The notes under the pieces: model-generated
Database searches by the model: none
Told to the model about the DNA's origin: nothing
What the model saw: the letters and a program-made list of their open reading frames with translations, nothing else
Position numbers and translations under genes: made by a program
In this document: piece after piece, positions 47,200 through 59,702 of the stretch
Layout: each line of letters begins with the position of its first letter
Position numbering within the stretch: the first letter of the stretch is position 1
NCBI GenBank assembly: GCA_007115705.1
Contig: QXEO01002115.1
Coordinates: 4,371,340-4,435,339, forward strand
Direction of reading: 5' to 3'
From: Dactylis glomerata
Lineage: Eukaryota > Streptophyta > Magnoliopsida > Poales > Poaceae
DNA length: 64,000 bases

Positions 47200-47600
47200 T
47201 TACTATAACAAACAATCTCTATGCCAAGGGACCCTAGCCGTCGGCAACAAGAAAAAAACCCTCGACATAGATATATGCCGACGACCATCGTGGTGTAGCA
47301 TCATGCAGAACAAGAGGTGTAGATGATGGCTACAGTCGGCATAGATTATTTGTCGAGGACTCGTCTGTGCCACGTGGCATTCACTATGTCGGCTTAGTGT
47401 ACACCACGGTTGCCTCAACATATATTCTTCGATGCTGCTATCTTATGCTGAGCGCCGGGATAGGAAATAGTGGGCATACACACCTCTTTGCCGACGGTTT
47501 TTGTATGTGCTTGACTTATAGCCTTCTAGGGCAACGACTCCGATAAAAATCCACCGGCATAGATAAAGCTCTCGATACAGATGCATTTTCATGAAGTGTA
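47200..47600. mobile_element. CACTA-type subterminal repeat remnant
   Basis: Multiple short motifs in both orientations (CCGTCGGCAACAAG, TATGCCGACGAC, GTCGGCATAGAT, TGCCGACGGTTT, CCGGCATAGATAAAGC) in 400 bases are typical of grass CACTA (En/Spm) subterminal regions. The CACTA termini themselves are not found. Confidence 0.5.
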
Positions 47601-48900
47601 TATCCTATCATAAAATAAGGTCCAAAATATTGGGTGATCTCCTGGCATAAAATATGAACACTAATAATCTGCGGTTTCCTAGCTAGGTCAGGAATGATGA
47701 ACCTGGTTGTTTTTCGGATACAAACGATATGCTGACCATATATGTGCCGCTCATAATGATATAGAACTTGAATCCATGCATGGTTTGTCATGCCAATATT
47801 TGGGAGGTGAGGTGAGGTGGGCAGGGCTACCGATGGAGCCCAAGAATTACGTCAAGGCACGACTCGACCTGGGTGTAGACCCTAGCTAGTGACGTTAGAA
47901 TAATGGTGGAAAACAATTACCCCTATTCCAAATTATGTTCATCTAATTTCTTTTTGAATCAAAATTTGTTTAGGTTTTATTCCATATATAGCAAAATATA
48001 TCAAATACTAAACTATCAAATCAATGTTACTAGCATCATCATAAAATATACTTTCATATTTTATATATTTAGTATTGTGGATGATGATATTTTTTTTGCT
48101 TTGAAAGTTTATAAGATTTAACTTTAAAAACAATTATATGCAACATATTTTAGGACGGATGGAGTAGCATAAAAAATGGTGGAAAAAAAGAGAGACACAA
48201 AGGGCAGAAAATAGGAGGGACAGAAAGAGATGTTAGGAAAGAACAATGCCTAGCTTCAAGAACAGCTAAATAAAATTAACTTTTAAAAGAATGTTGCTGT
48301 CTCAGAACACTCGGCCAACACAAACGACATGATGTTCGTCAGCTAGTGACGTAGAACGACAACGCGCTAGTTTATGAGTAGATGTCTATCTCTTCGCTAT
48401 ACATCTTTGTACTGCATGCATCCATATGTGCGCGTGATCGACGAAATGGAGCTACCGATACACGGTCCGTCGTCACGTTCGTTTTTTGCTTCATACTTTT
48501 TCTCTTGATATACGTATTCCTTGCTACGTTCGTTTTGACGAGGGATCCAGCTACCTAGTTAAGCGCGCTTCCTTTTCAAAACAGAAATCGATCAGTTAGC
48601 TACATGACTACATGAGTACGTGTTATGGCTACTAGTTGCATGCATGTATGTACGTAAAATAGATTCATCGCTAGTTTAAACAACTCGTACGTGAGATCTC
48701 CTACTCATACCGGGATTGTAATTAATTATTAATCAAACATGGATCGACATAGTTGTCGGTTCTAAACTTGATCGTTTCGGATCATACTTAGTTAATCCTG
48801 GGTCTACTATGATTAACAACAAAAAAATCGAATCAAATATTCCTCACTATTAGTGAAGATGATGGTCATGGTATAGGGCCGACACGGAGTGATGCACTAG
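47601..48900. other. Intergenic, nothing supported
   Basis: AT-rich DNA. A GGACGGATGGAGTA at 48153-48166 is a lone Stowaway-like end. No coding frame with a known domain. Confidence 0.45.
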
Positions 48901-48990
48901 GTCGGCAGTGTCAACCACCACCTCTTAGCCTTGGACTCCATCAACACAAAAAGGCCCTTAGCCTTATCACTTCTTATCTGTCTATGTATG

Positions 48991-49034
<44 letters not shown>
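48991..49034 (+). repeat. (TATC)11 microsatellite
   Basis: Eleven uninterrupted TATC units. Confidence 0.95.
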
Positions 49035-49329
49035 CATCAACACAACACTCCTTGCTGGCGAGCGAGAGTCCACCGAGTCTCCCGCACCGCCTCGGCTTCA
49101 CGCGTCGCGTCGCCTAGTATCTCGCGCCACCGAGTCTCCCGTGGCGCCTCGGCTTCACGCAACGCGCCTTTCCCGTGCCACCGAGTCTCCCGCGCCGCCT
49201 CGTCTTCCCGTATCGCCCCTCACGCTATTTAAGCTCCACTTTAGCGCCACTCCAAGAACACCGCTACCACCCCCCGCTCCTTTTCCAATCCGAAGCCCGC
49301 GGCGCTCCTCTTCCACTCCGACGCCCGTG

Positions 49330-49921
49330 ACGCTCCTCTTTGACTCTGGCATGCCGCCGCCACTTCGCCGGCCGACGACGCCATGCCACCTCACCGCGCG
49401 ATGGGCTTCCCCGGCGTCACCGCGCGTGTGTACGACACGTACACGGCCTACATCTTTGCCGCTGGAGAACGCATGTGGATCAGTTCCGCACCGCTAACGA
49501 AGCCGTGCACGCCTACGACTCCACCGCGTGGAGGTTTGGCCGCGCCCAGAGCAAGCTAACCTTCCCCTGATGTCCAGTCGGCGGAGGAGGCACAATTCTT
49601 GGCGCCACGCCCCCTGATCGAGATGCGCGAGGATCAACGTGACCATGAGCACGCCGTGCGGCGCATTTCCATCGCCGAGGCAGACGACCAGATGATGGCA
49701 GAGCACCGGCCCCTTCACCCAGAGGAGGTGGCGATGGAGGAGGAGTTTTGGACGCAGAAGAAGTAGGAACAGATGGCGACGCGCGTGGAGAAGAGGAGGA
49801 AGAAGGAATGGATTGAGGCGGAGTTCAACAACCCCAACACAGAGCTCAACGACGAGGATCCACACTGGTTCAATTACAACTGCCTCACCTCCGAGGAGAG
49901 CACCGACAAGGAGTATCAGTA
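49330..49921 (+). pseudogene. AP2/ERF-like family pseudogene
   Basis: Three overlapping frames must be joined to read it. One gives FRTANEAVHAYDSTAWRFGR, which corresponds to the C-terminal helix of an AP2 domain (ETAHEAARAYDAAAWRL in intact relatives). After a frameshift it continues as DVQSAEEAQFLAPRPLIEMR and RRISIAEADDQMMAEHRP-LHPEEVAMEEEFW, the tail found after the AP2 domain in a large grass family. A stop interrupts it after FWTQKK, then the acidic tail continues to 49921. The N-terminal AP2 strands are poorly preserved (RVYDTYTAYIFAAGERMW). The upstream GC-rich 49040-49330 could be its promoter or unrelated. Family name rests on remembered relatives. Confidence 0.6.
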
Positions 49922-50034
49922 GTTTCAATAGTTATATAGTAGTAGTAGTGTCAGTGTCTCTACCATCGTCGCTGTTTCAGAAATAAAATTTCAATTTCAG
50001 AAAGGCTTTTTTTTTAAATTCATGTACAAATATT

Positions 50035-50150
50035 ATGTGGCGCATATCAAAATGGTTTGTGTGGCGCATTAGACTCATATGCGCCACAGAAATGTTATAA
50101 TTCGTAGCGCATAGCAAAATGCGCCACAGAATTAAAATTTAGTGGCATGA
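50035..50150. repeat. GGCGCA inverted-repeat cluster, CACTA-like
   Basis: TGTGGCGCATA, TGTGGCGCATTAG, TATGCGCCACAG, GTAGCGCATAG and ATGCGCCACAG alternate in orientation within 110 bases, as in CACTA subterminal regions. Confidence 0.5.
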
Positions 50151-50479
50151 TCGTTCACCGACGATTTCCTATTCGTGGGCTCTTCGTGCTAGCAAAAAAA
50201 CGTTTTCAGGTATTAGTTTGTTGGTATTTCATGTAGTTGAATTTGGAATATTTTAGAAATAATATATAAACATACTAAAATAATAAAATGTCATTTACAC
50301 TACCTAACGATACATTTTCCTAGGTACTAGTAGTACAGCGCGTTACAAGCACTTAATACGGGCTGGCCCTTTTTTCTTGAGGACATCGATGAGCTAGCTA
50401 CTAGGTGTATCAATAACTAGGAGTTTTCTTGGAAAGAATAAAAAGAACAGCTAAGAGGTGGAACCCGAGGCATCATCAC

Positions 50480-52640
50480 CATTTACGCCTGAGTCCAGCC
50501 CAAACGACCGCATCTGCTAGCCAGAGTCCAGATCGACCGCCTCTTCTCAGTCTCTCCCTCCCTCGATTGCTTCACCAACCACCGCCCTAGCCTGGCCGGC
50601 CGCCCCAGCCTTGCCGCCGCTCGCCGCCGGAGACCTCGCCGGCCCCCATCTACCCCATTCCCTACCCGAAGCTGCTTCCCCGGGGCGCCGCTCCTAGGCG
50701 TCCCCGGGGCACCGGGCGCCTCTAATCCTTGGAGGGCTTCCCCATCGGCTCGCTTGCCCGCGTCCGCGCGCGTGGTGGCCGAGGGAGGACGCGGCACGAC
50801 GGCGAGGCCACCAGGACACCAGGACGTTACGGCGCGAGCCCACCGGCAGAGGCAGGCGGGAGTAGATGGTGGCCTCCTCCTTCACCGCTGCCAATTCCCT
50901 TGCGCCGCTGGCCGTGATCTGGTGCCCTCCTTCTCGACGGTCTCCTCCGATGGTCTAGCCGGGAAAAAGCATGCCTCTGCCGGTGAGACACCAGTCGCCT
51001 TCACTATCCCTCCCCACCCTAGAACAAACCAATCTCGCATCAGGCTGCGTCGCTACCTGTAGCCTACAAAAACACAGTCTTTGCTGCAATGCGATTTGAT
51101 CCCGGGAACCACCGTGTCTATAACAGTTCTAGATTTATTTACTGCAGGACTGCTTCAGATTTGTATGTTTTAGTACAAGCCTATCCATTCGTTTTATGCA
51201 AGGGAATTCGAGCACACTTGATATGCTAGGCAGCAGCCTCCCAAATCTTTAGGATTTAATCATGCTTGATAAGTTTGATACCAGCAACCTTCTGTAGCTT
51301 CATAATGCTTGCAACGCTTGTATCATATTTACAACCTCATAAATTATGTGATAAAACTTTGATCATGCTTCACAAGTTTTCACCATATAATTATCAATAT
51401 AATTGACAACTCTACTGTAATTTGAGCACATCCCATGCTTGAAAACTTAGCTTTATGAATTGATCGTGAAATTTTAGAACTGGACCCCTATTTTGCCCCT
51501 TAGATCTTGCTTGTAATAATGATGTGTGACTAAATGGTCCATTCACGATAATGTGAGTGCAAAGTTAAGAACCTCATTTCCTAAAATATTGTAATCCTTT
51601 TCATGTTCAGAACCATCCCAGCTTGTATATGAAAGCACAGCATGGTTGTCTACTGGATCTTGTTTGTATCATTGGTTTTTGTTTTTGTTTCCTACACACA
51701 TCAATTGGTTGTGCTTTGCAGGTCAAAGATGCGCCGTATACATCACCTCTCCTCGCAGCCTCGAGCTACTACCGCCTACCGGCATCTTCCCCGAGCTGCT
51801 GCTGCCAGCGTGGGCTCCGGCAGTGCTACAGCTGCTAGGCTGTGGCCATGGCCTATAGTGTGACGGCGTTAGGCTCGGCTGGCCTCTGGCTTTGACTACC
51901 CTCCCAGCACTACGCCGCAACCGTGGTGGTTGGGACGGCTAAATACCCTCTGGCGAGCTACTCGGGTTCCATCCTTCTCTGGAGGCGGGAGGAGATGGCC
52001 GCCGCGTCCTTCACTGCCGCGAAGTCCCTGGCGCCGCTGGCCGTGAGATCCGGTGCCCTCCTTCTCGGCAGTCTCCTCCGACATGCTTCCCGGGAACAAG
52101 CCCGCCTCCGCCGGTGAGACACCACTCCCCTTCACTCTCCCTTCCCACCCTAGAATAAACCAATCTTGCATGACGCTGCATGGCTGCCTGGAGCATAGAA
52201 AACAGGGACCTCATTTCTCAAATATTGTAATCGTTTTCATGTTCATAACCATCCATGTTTGTATATGAAAGCACTGCATGGTTTTCTACTGGATCTTGTT
52301 TGTACGTTATATTTGTACCATTAGTTTCAGTTTTTGTTTCGTGCACACATCAATTGGTTGTGCTTTGCAGGCCAGTGACGTGCCATAGACAACACCTTTC
52401 CTCGCGCCTCGAGCTACTGCCTCATCTCCCCCGAGCTGCTGCTGCTGGAGAGGGATCCAGCAGTGCTACAGCAGCTGGGTTTGACGTGGCCTCCAGTATG
52501 AAGGTGGTAGGCTCGGCTGGCTTTTGGCTTTTACTACCTCCTCGGAACTGCGCTGCAACCATGGTGGTGGTGGTGACGGCTACATCCCCACCGGTGAGCT
52601 ACTCGGGTTCCCTCATTCCTCTTCTACACACTCTGGTACC
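50480..52640 (+). pseudogene. Duplicated exon-like modules, degenerate gene
   Basis: A GC-rich 5' segment (50480-50865) leads to module A1 (50866-51060) and A2 (51993-52200). Both read ...TCCTTCAC(C/T)GC(T/C)GC...GCGCCGCTGGCC... then CTCCTCCGA...CTxxCCGGGAA...GCCGGTGAGAC, ending at a donor-like GGTGAGAC. Each is paired with a second module B (51721-51960 and 52370-52620) after CAATTGGTTGTGCTTTGCAG, an acceptor-like site. Frames are short or shifted. Module A resembles 58626-58800, which follows the YJU2-like pseudogene, so these may be partial copies of that locus. I see no intact protein. Confidence 0.45.
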
Positions 52641-55600
52641 GTGACACCGAGCCGTTTGGCGATTCTGTGCTACGCTTTCGTTCTGTATGGTTTGTATTTG
52701 TTAAATTTTACTCCATGTAATTTTGTTGCTGTAAAAAATAGATCTTTATTGTGTAGTTGCTAGGTTTTGGCTTAGACTAGGCAAGATTTTACCATGCGCC
52801 AATGGAACCTTCTTCTGAGGAGGTTCATTATCTTACCATTTACTTTTGTGCTTCATTGGTTCATAAGCCATTTTGTCGGCGTATGGCTAATGTGTGTTAT
52901 ATTGGTGCGAATTATACATATTTGTCTAATTAGGAGAATAAAAAATAGTTCTTGTCAGTGCCAACAATTTTTGTAAATATTTATATTTTGACTAGGCTTG
53001 AATGATTACTGAAAATAGGTCACAGAGGGTGTTGGCGGCACCGCACCACAATTCTTTTTAGTTATTTGTGGTCTGGTGAGATTTTACTCAAGTGCTCTCT
53101 TTGGCTTTGCAGTTTTTCTCTAAAGCATCATCTTGAACCAAAAATCGTTTGTTTCATATTGTGTGCAATATCCAATGTTCTTTCTAATTAATTATTGGAT
53201 CAAAGTGGAGCGTGGTGGCTAAAAAATGTTTAGTTCAGCGTATTGATATGGTGTTTGTTAGTTGCTGCTACTTTGCTGTTCGTTTTATCCAATTTGCATT
53301 ATTTGTATATGCCTAACAATGTGCTTTACTAGGAGCCAATTTCGACTGCGTATCTTCAGTGTTGATTGCTCCTGTGTGTTTGTCCATTTCATCTGCCAGG
53401 TACCTTTCTTCCTCTTTTATGGACCATGACTTGAGTTCTATTTAGTTGTCAGATGTCCTTGGATATTGCTTTTCCTGATCTCCACTAATGCTCTGGGTGC
53501 TCTGAAGTTGTGTTTACAAAACGGTGCCTCATCTTTCTGCTCTCTCTTCCTGAAGTTGTGTTTACAAAATGGTGCCGCATCTTTCTGCTCTCTCTTCAAA
53601 AGTTCAGATGTTTGTTTATGCTTTTGGTTGCTTCTTTTTTGCTAGAGTAGCTATATTAATGCTTTCTTTCACAGCGAGGATTTGAATAACTTAGTTCATG
53701 ATAGAACTGATCAGGATTTGCAAACCAATTAATTACTAACAGTAATTGGTGAGATCTGAAGTGTATTATACCTTATGGTCCTACTGATTTGGCACCGCGT
53801 GGTACTTTCACGGTGCATCAATGCAGGCCAATCTGTATTCATGGAGCTGTGGCACTGTTGCTGGAAGTACATCTTACAAGTTGTACTAATGGAATTTTAG
53901 TTATCAAGGCGCAGCAGATCCTGGCAGCTCTATTCAAGTTGGAGAGACATAGAGTTGGAATAAAAAGGTATATGCTCCTTATTACATACCGGATCTATTT
54001 CCTTCCTGTAATTTCACTAGGATTATTGCTCCCCTTTTTAGTTACAGCAGTTAGGTGTTTCTCATCTGAAACTAAATCAGAATAATGTCATTTTGAATCT
54101 AGCTAAACCACCGGGTTGCCATTTTGCCTTATAAAGAATCTGCTTTCCGTAATTATCTTGCTTCCTCTTTTTAAATAATTTCTGCACTATAAACATCTTT
54201 GTTTGTGCAAGTTCTATTCTTTTTATCTATGCCTAGAACGTGTTTGACAAAAATCATGCAGGGGGATTAAACCATATTTTTACTTCCTAATATTTTCTTT
54301 GCATTTGTGTTATCACTTGGTCTAGCCAATATGTCACTGTGTTTATGTCTAGGTCTCACAGTGATGGTTAAACGTTCTTTGTGATTTAATAATTCTTGGT
54401 TAAACCCATATATTTATTGGCCATTGAATCTACTTGCCTAACGGTGGTTTTTGAGTTTCATAGAAAAGCATTGGTACCTGTCATATATGGATTAGTTACT
54501 TTATTAGATTATAAAACACTTCAAATGGATGACAATTATGTAAATTTTATTTGTCTATTAAATATAAAGATTGACATTCAAGTTCCTCTAGGATCTTTTG
54601 CTTATGGAGCTTCACTGCCTTGGCTATACCTGATCATGTATGTGTTATTTTTCCTTTTAAGTCGCATGGTATCTAGAATGCCACTTTCTAATGATTTATG
54701 TCTTTGTTGCTAGATTTTGTCATTAGATCCAATATCCAATAGCAATATGAATGCATTAATTTATTCTGTAACCAAAGTCTTGTTCCAAGTTATGTATTTT
54801 GTTTTGCGGCTTTTCAGTGTGAAGCCAAACTTATTTCTGCTTTACTCGTGGAAGTTAACCTGACTCACCTTATTGCATATTTTATATTGAAAGAAGAGTG
54901 AACTCACTACTGAATTTGCACAGAATATATGATTTTTAGTGATTTCTCTTCATGATATCATTATAAGATTATTCTTTGACGTGGCTTGCTTCCTTTTCTT
55001 TTGCATGCACAGATTATTTACTTAATCGAGAAGCAGTAAGGCGTGCGTAGCCTTGAATCTTTGTCAGTTTATTTCCAACAGCAAGTATAGATTATGATTC
55101 GTAAAAAATATTAGTAGTACTACTTTTCCCCAGTGTGTGATTTTGGTGAGGATGACTACTAGCTAGGTTTCTAGGTTTTTTTAAACTAGTGAGAAGTTGA
55201 GCTCTTCTCTTGTCCAGGAGCTATACTGGCAGTCAATGTGTAATTCATCAATGTTTCTAGTTGTTAAAGGTCTATTCTTTTTGGATGTTGGATTAGTGCT
55301 GTGCAGTATTCATGATTAAATTTTGTTTAGTTGTTGTGATTTGATTCTGATGATAGGAATGATAACTACAGAAATGATGGGCATGCTAAAAAATAAATCT
55401 TTATTTGTAGTTGTACACTAAGATCACAGTGCATTGCCATATGACTAGAAGGTCGCTTATGTGCACAGTGAGAGATTGAGCGGGACGAGGTGTGCAACTT
55501 GTCAGCTGGTGATGACCACAGCGGCGCTCATGCCTTCGCCAACGTCGGACGGCGACCAGCTAGGGTTTAGGCGTCGTGAAGTTAGGTACATTCCACCTAA

Positions 55601-55980
55601 ATCTTACTGTTTTTCCTTTGTAGAATAAAATAGATGCTTGGTTTCAGTACAAGGAAACAAAATAAAATGGCATTCCTCTTGTTTTTGCTATCAAATCCTC
55701 CCTCTACTAAATAGAACACAAGTATTTGTATGCCATGCGGATGGAATTAGGCTGAAATCTGAAGATAAATGGTATTAGAATTTTTCTCCAATGAAGCTCA
55801 GGCTGCAAATGCAAGGCAGCATCCTGCCCTTGTTCAGAAAGAAATATACCTATTAATTACAGAAGAGAAATACCATTTTCATGTTTCACTTTAGTCTAAT
55901 GTATCTTATTTTGTATTTTTCGTGTTTCGCATGTTGGCATGAAGGAAATCATATTTTCCTTAACCATGTCGTGCTTGCAT
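52641..55980. other. Intergenic or intron-like, no gene supported
   Basis: T-rich, intron-like DNA. ORFs at 53789-54085 and 54396-54713 are hydrophobic and have no known domain. 55480-55575 is a short GC-richer stretch. Confidence 0.4.
53502..53597 (+). repeat. 48-bp tandem duplication
   Basis: CTGAAGTTGTGTTTACAAAA and following bases at 53502-53549 recur at 53550-53597 with two substitutions. Confidence 0.9.
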
Positions 55981-55989
55981 GTTTATTGC

Positions 55990-56240
55990 AGGTGGTGTCT
56001 TAGGAAGTTGCAAGAGAGGTACGGGTCGAGCTATGCTGGTAGTTTCACCTGTATGCTGAGAGACCTGGACATGTCGAGAGGTGCTTCCCTTAGAGATCTG
56101 CATGAGTAATCGAGAAAGATTCTTGCACATCTTCGAGAGCCAGCCTTTGTTGCCCAACAATTTTGTGGCGCTCTCTCAGTACATGAAGGCTCTTGTGAGT
56201 CTCGACAAGCTGGATGACAGCCCGCTGCTCAAAGAGGTAT
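55990..56240 (+). pseudogene. Unidentified exon-like fragment
   Basis: Between an acceptor-like TTGCAG (55991) and a donor-like AAAGAG|GTATTAG (56236) it reads KLQERYGSSYAGSFTCMLRD, then a TAA stop, then SRERFLHIFESQPLLPNNFV and ALSQYMKALVSLDKLDDSPL. The composition is protein-like, and the stop implies decay. The first part has a faint resemblance to cullin-type sequence, which I do not press. Family not recognised. Confidence 0.35.
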
Positions 56241-56584
56241 TAGTTTCTACTACTAATTCACTACTATTGTTGATTGATTTTGTGCAACACACCTGCTCTT
56301 TGTTCAAGTCAATTCCTTCAGTGTACGAGCTGGAGTTAATCCTGTCATGTTACTCCACACCTTTATTTAGTGGGTTTCTGTTATGGTTATATCACCTTTA
56401 GTTCTAAGTTTCTGCTCTCATACTTCAATGTTAACATTCAACGTAATCTTCAGTTCCTAACTTCTCTGCATTGTGTATTTTACTCTCACTCAGTAACATG
56501 TCATGTTTCTGGAATTTCTTTTTTCACCGGATACTACCTATGTGCACGGATGATTAAAGAAGCCTTTACTTCTTCTGTGTGCAG

Positions 56585-58740
56585 ACGTACCTGGGCATGC
56601 AAATATTTAGGTTTTACTTCCAGGCTTCAAGCGTACTAGGTGCTCAGCTGAGATTACTTTCAAAACAGACCCCCAGAACTCAGACTACACGGTGGAATCT
56701 GGGGCTAGTTGGAATTTTGAACCGTGGCATGAAGAGGATGTGGTAGGTGGTATAGGGCATATTTTGCACAGCTTCTATGTTTCGATCAGTTTGAGCTTGA
56801 ATTTAATCATGCTGATGTATTTTTTTCTCAGGTTGTGGACAAAGAGAATAGAAAACGAGAAGCCGAGGAGATGGGCGATGCAATGAGATCACTGGAAGAG
56901 CAAACGACTCTAAGCATGACATGGACATACTTACTGCTTTAGAAGAGATGCGGTCCATGAAGGTACAATCTGGTTATCTGCCCATTCTTCTAAGTTTGGT
57001 TAAACTGTACTTATATATGCACATGAGATGTTAGCTTGCTGACTTCTGACATTATTTTCTTGTGCTGTTTACAGTCAGGACATGCAGGAGTATCCATTGA
57101 CCAGATGCTCAAAATTTTATAGCACACCACTCACCTGAAGGCAAATCCTCAGAATTTTTTTATTTCTGTATGTTTAATATAAGTCTTACATGCAGTGTTT
57201 CATTTTTCTGGAATTAGGTAGAGTAGCTTGCTTAGGGCATCCCGGTCCTGGTATCATTTCCTTAAAATCTCCCTCTCAACATTTTAATTTGTGTGGGATT
57301 ACAGGAGGAAAAACAGTAGCAGTACTAGGTGAAGAACTCATCAAGTCACTTTCCGAGTAAGTCAAATTTATCTGTTCCTGCAGGTGCAAAGATGCGGATG
57401 TTTTTTTGTCTAACCCTCTCATACTGTTGGATGTTGCAGAACTCAAAAGATTATGTGAAACGGATTGATAACGACAACGACGATGATGAAGAATTTGTTA
57501 TACCAGACCAGTCAAGTGTCACAGCAAAGGTACTTGTCTCACTGCATTCTTCCTTTCCTTTTGTCACTTTTATATTCTTAATCATCTATTGTTGTAAAAA
57601 CACTGTAGACCATTAGCTTGAATTTAGTTTCATCTTCCCAAACTAGTTGACCTTGGACAGTTACAACCTCAAAATATGATGAATTATCATATGTGCATCC
57701 TTGTTCTATTTGAAGCACATCATCATTCCTCTTCTTGATGCGTACACTGTAAATATGCAACTTTTTCATATTGATTTCCTGAAAATGTAAGCTAGATAAT
57801 TACTGAAATTGAAATACTGAAATACTAGTTGTCTTGTGGGAAGTGTTGTCATTTCTCTAGGATATTTTCAGTTTGCATTAGATATATCAACAGTTGGAGC
57901 TACATGAACGAAGCCATTTTGAACCGAAAAAATCACTGACGACAGTAAATGCTGGTGATTGAGAAATATGTACTCCCTCCTTTCCTAACTTTAGGACATT
58001 TTATATTAAGGAACTGAGGTAGTAGACTAGTAGTACACAACTAATAGAAAACACTGGCAGAAATCTTAAGGTGTTATGGAGTAGCTCTCGCTGTACCATT
58101 TTGTGTTGAAGATATTTCTGCAGTTTTTTCGGTGAAGAGCATATTGTTTGCTTTTCTATCTTTCCATGAATATTCTTGTATTTCTATTTTTTATTCGATT
58201 TTGTCTTGAATTCCTTTGTTTGGTTGGCTGACAGTTATTTCATTTTTGTTTTGCAGATTAATGAAGCTTCTGAATCAGTGTAAATCCAACAGATGTCTTG
58301 ACCAAAACTAATGGTCCCAAGAGTGCCAATAAAGAAGGTACATACACATTCTTTTTTTTTCACTGTATCACTTGTAATATTAAGGTCCATGACTGCACAT
58401 GTAGAGCCCTAGATATGAAAATTTGCTATTTTAAAATGCGTGGAGCCTGATTGTGTTCCACATATCTTGCACTGAGTCAGCTTATCTTGGCCATGACTAT
58501 CATTATAATTGATTACCAATGTCAACCATGTTCATTTTTAAGTGCAGGAATTGTGAATTTAGCAAGGGAGGAAGAAATGTCTAGTGTATTCCAACATTTT
58601 CATAGTGTTGCCTGAAAGACAAAAGATGGCGCTCTTGGCAGATGTGTCTGATGATCAAAAGGGCCCGTGCTCCATCCTAGCCATCTCCTCTGACACGCTC
58701 ACAGAGAACAAGGTCACATCAGCCGCCACCATGCAGATGG
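56585..58740 (+). pseudogene. YJU2/CWC16-like splicing factor pseudogene (C-terminal exons)
   Basis: YJU2 proteins are spliceosome factors that promote the first catalytic step. Exon-like pieces with splice signals: 56585-56742 (TYLGMQIFRFYF, then shifted frame AEITFKTDPQNSDYTVESGA), 56832-56962 (VVDKENRKREAEEMGDAMRS, then shifted DSKHDMDILTALEEMRSMK), 57075 on (SGHAGVSIDQMLKIL then stop), 57305-57356, 57440-57529 (NSKDYVKRIDNDNDDDEEFV), 58257-58337 and 58548-58740. At least four lesions: a 5-base insertion before the zinc-site strand, a Cys-to-Arg change in the K-C-T-R-C motif, a short deletion after MRSLE, and a single-base loss in the EEKTVA piece. The N-terminal exons (MGERKVLNKYYPPDFDP in the family) were not found. 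Not functional. Confidence 0.8.
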
Positions 58741-58865
58741 TAAGATGCATATGGTCTTCCCTCTTCCCCCTCTAGAACAAACTGATCTTGCATGATACTG
58801 TTCAGAGTGTAAAAAACATCATCTTTTGCTGCTTTATGATTGGATCTTGGGACTTCGGTTACTTA

Positions 58866-59702
58866 GGGCGTGTTTGGTAGCCCGGTTCCACTATTCCACC
58901 TTAGACAGGCTGAGTTGAGCTAGGCTGACTTCATCCAGTTGTGTGTTTTTGGTTGTGTTTGGTAGCTCGTACGAGCCGAGCTGAGCTCAACTGAGATGTT
59001 GTTTGGTAGATTGTATGAGTTGAGCCCTGCCCTATAAAATAAGAAAGCAATCAAGTCCCTGTAAAGAAAATACAAAAGCAATCGGGTCCCTGGAAAGAAA
59101 ACGCAAAAGCAATCGGGTCCCTGAGATCTCCTTCTCGGGCTCCGGCGCCGCCGCCGCCGAGAGGAGGCGCCGCCGCCGGCGAGAGGGGCCTCCGGTCTCT
59201 GCGGCCGTTCTTCTCCTCGACGCGGAGGTCTCGGGCGCCCCTGCAGCGGCGGGTGCGGCGACCTCTGGCGGTGGTTCGCGGCCCTGCAGCGGCGGGTGCC
59301 CCTGCAGCGGCCCTGCCGCGGCGGGTGCAGCGGCGGGTGCGGCGGCCTCTGTGGCGGTGGTTCGCGGCGGGAGGGGCGCTGCGACGGCCGGCGTGGTCGG
59401 GGAAGGGAGAGGTGGTGGTCGGGGAAGGGAGAGGAGCTCGGGGAGAGAGGCCCGGGGTGAGAAAGAATGAGAGGGAGAGAGGACCGGGGCGTGGGTCTGG
59501 GGGGCGTGGGGCCCACCGGTTTCGGGGCGAGTCGGGCCGAGCTCACTTGCGAAGCTCGATTCTGGCTTCGCAGGTGGGCAGGGCTGAGGGGTAGTTTTCG
59601 TACGAGTCTGGCAGTGCCGAGGTGGGCAAACCGGGCTAACAAACAGCTAAGTTTCGGCTGAGATGGGATATTCTGAGTTGGGCCGGTCTACCAAACACGC
59701 CC
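58866..59702. mobile_element. PIF/Harbinger-like non-autonomous element with GC-rich core
   Basis: Perfect 15-base termini GGGCGTGTTTGGTAG and CTACCAAACACGCCC, flanked by TTA on both sides. 837 bases. The core (59110-59600) is very GC-rich with CGGCGGGTGC tandem-like words; the 240-codon minus-strand frame (58920-59642) is low-complexity Pro/Arg and not taken as a gene. It sits between two copies of module A. Confidence 0.8.

Noticed and set aside
48931..49497. 188-codon Ser/Pro/Arg-rich frame as a gene
   Set aside because: It runs through the TATC microsatellite and is in the wrong frame relative to the AP2-like tail. Composition is that of GC-rich DNA.
58920..59642. 240-codon Pro/Arg-rich minus-strand frame
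   Set aside because: Low-complexity product of the CGG-rich core of a terminal-inverted-repeat element.
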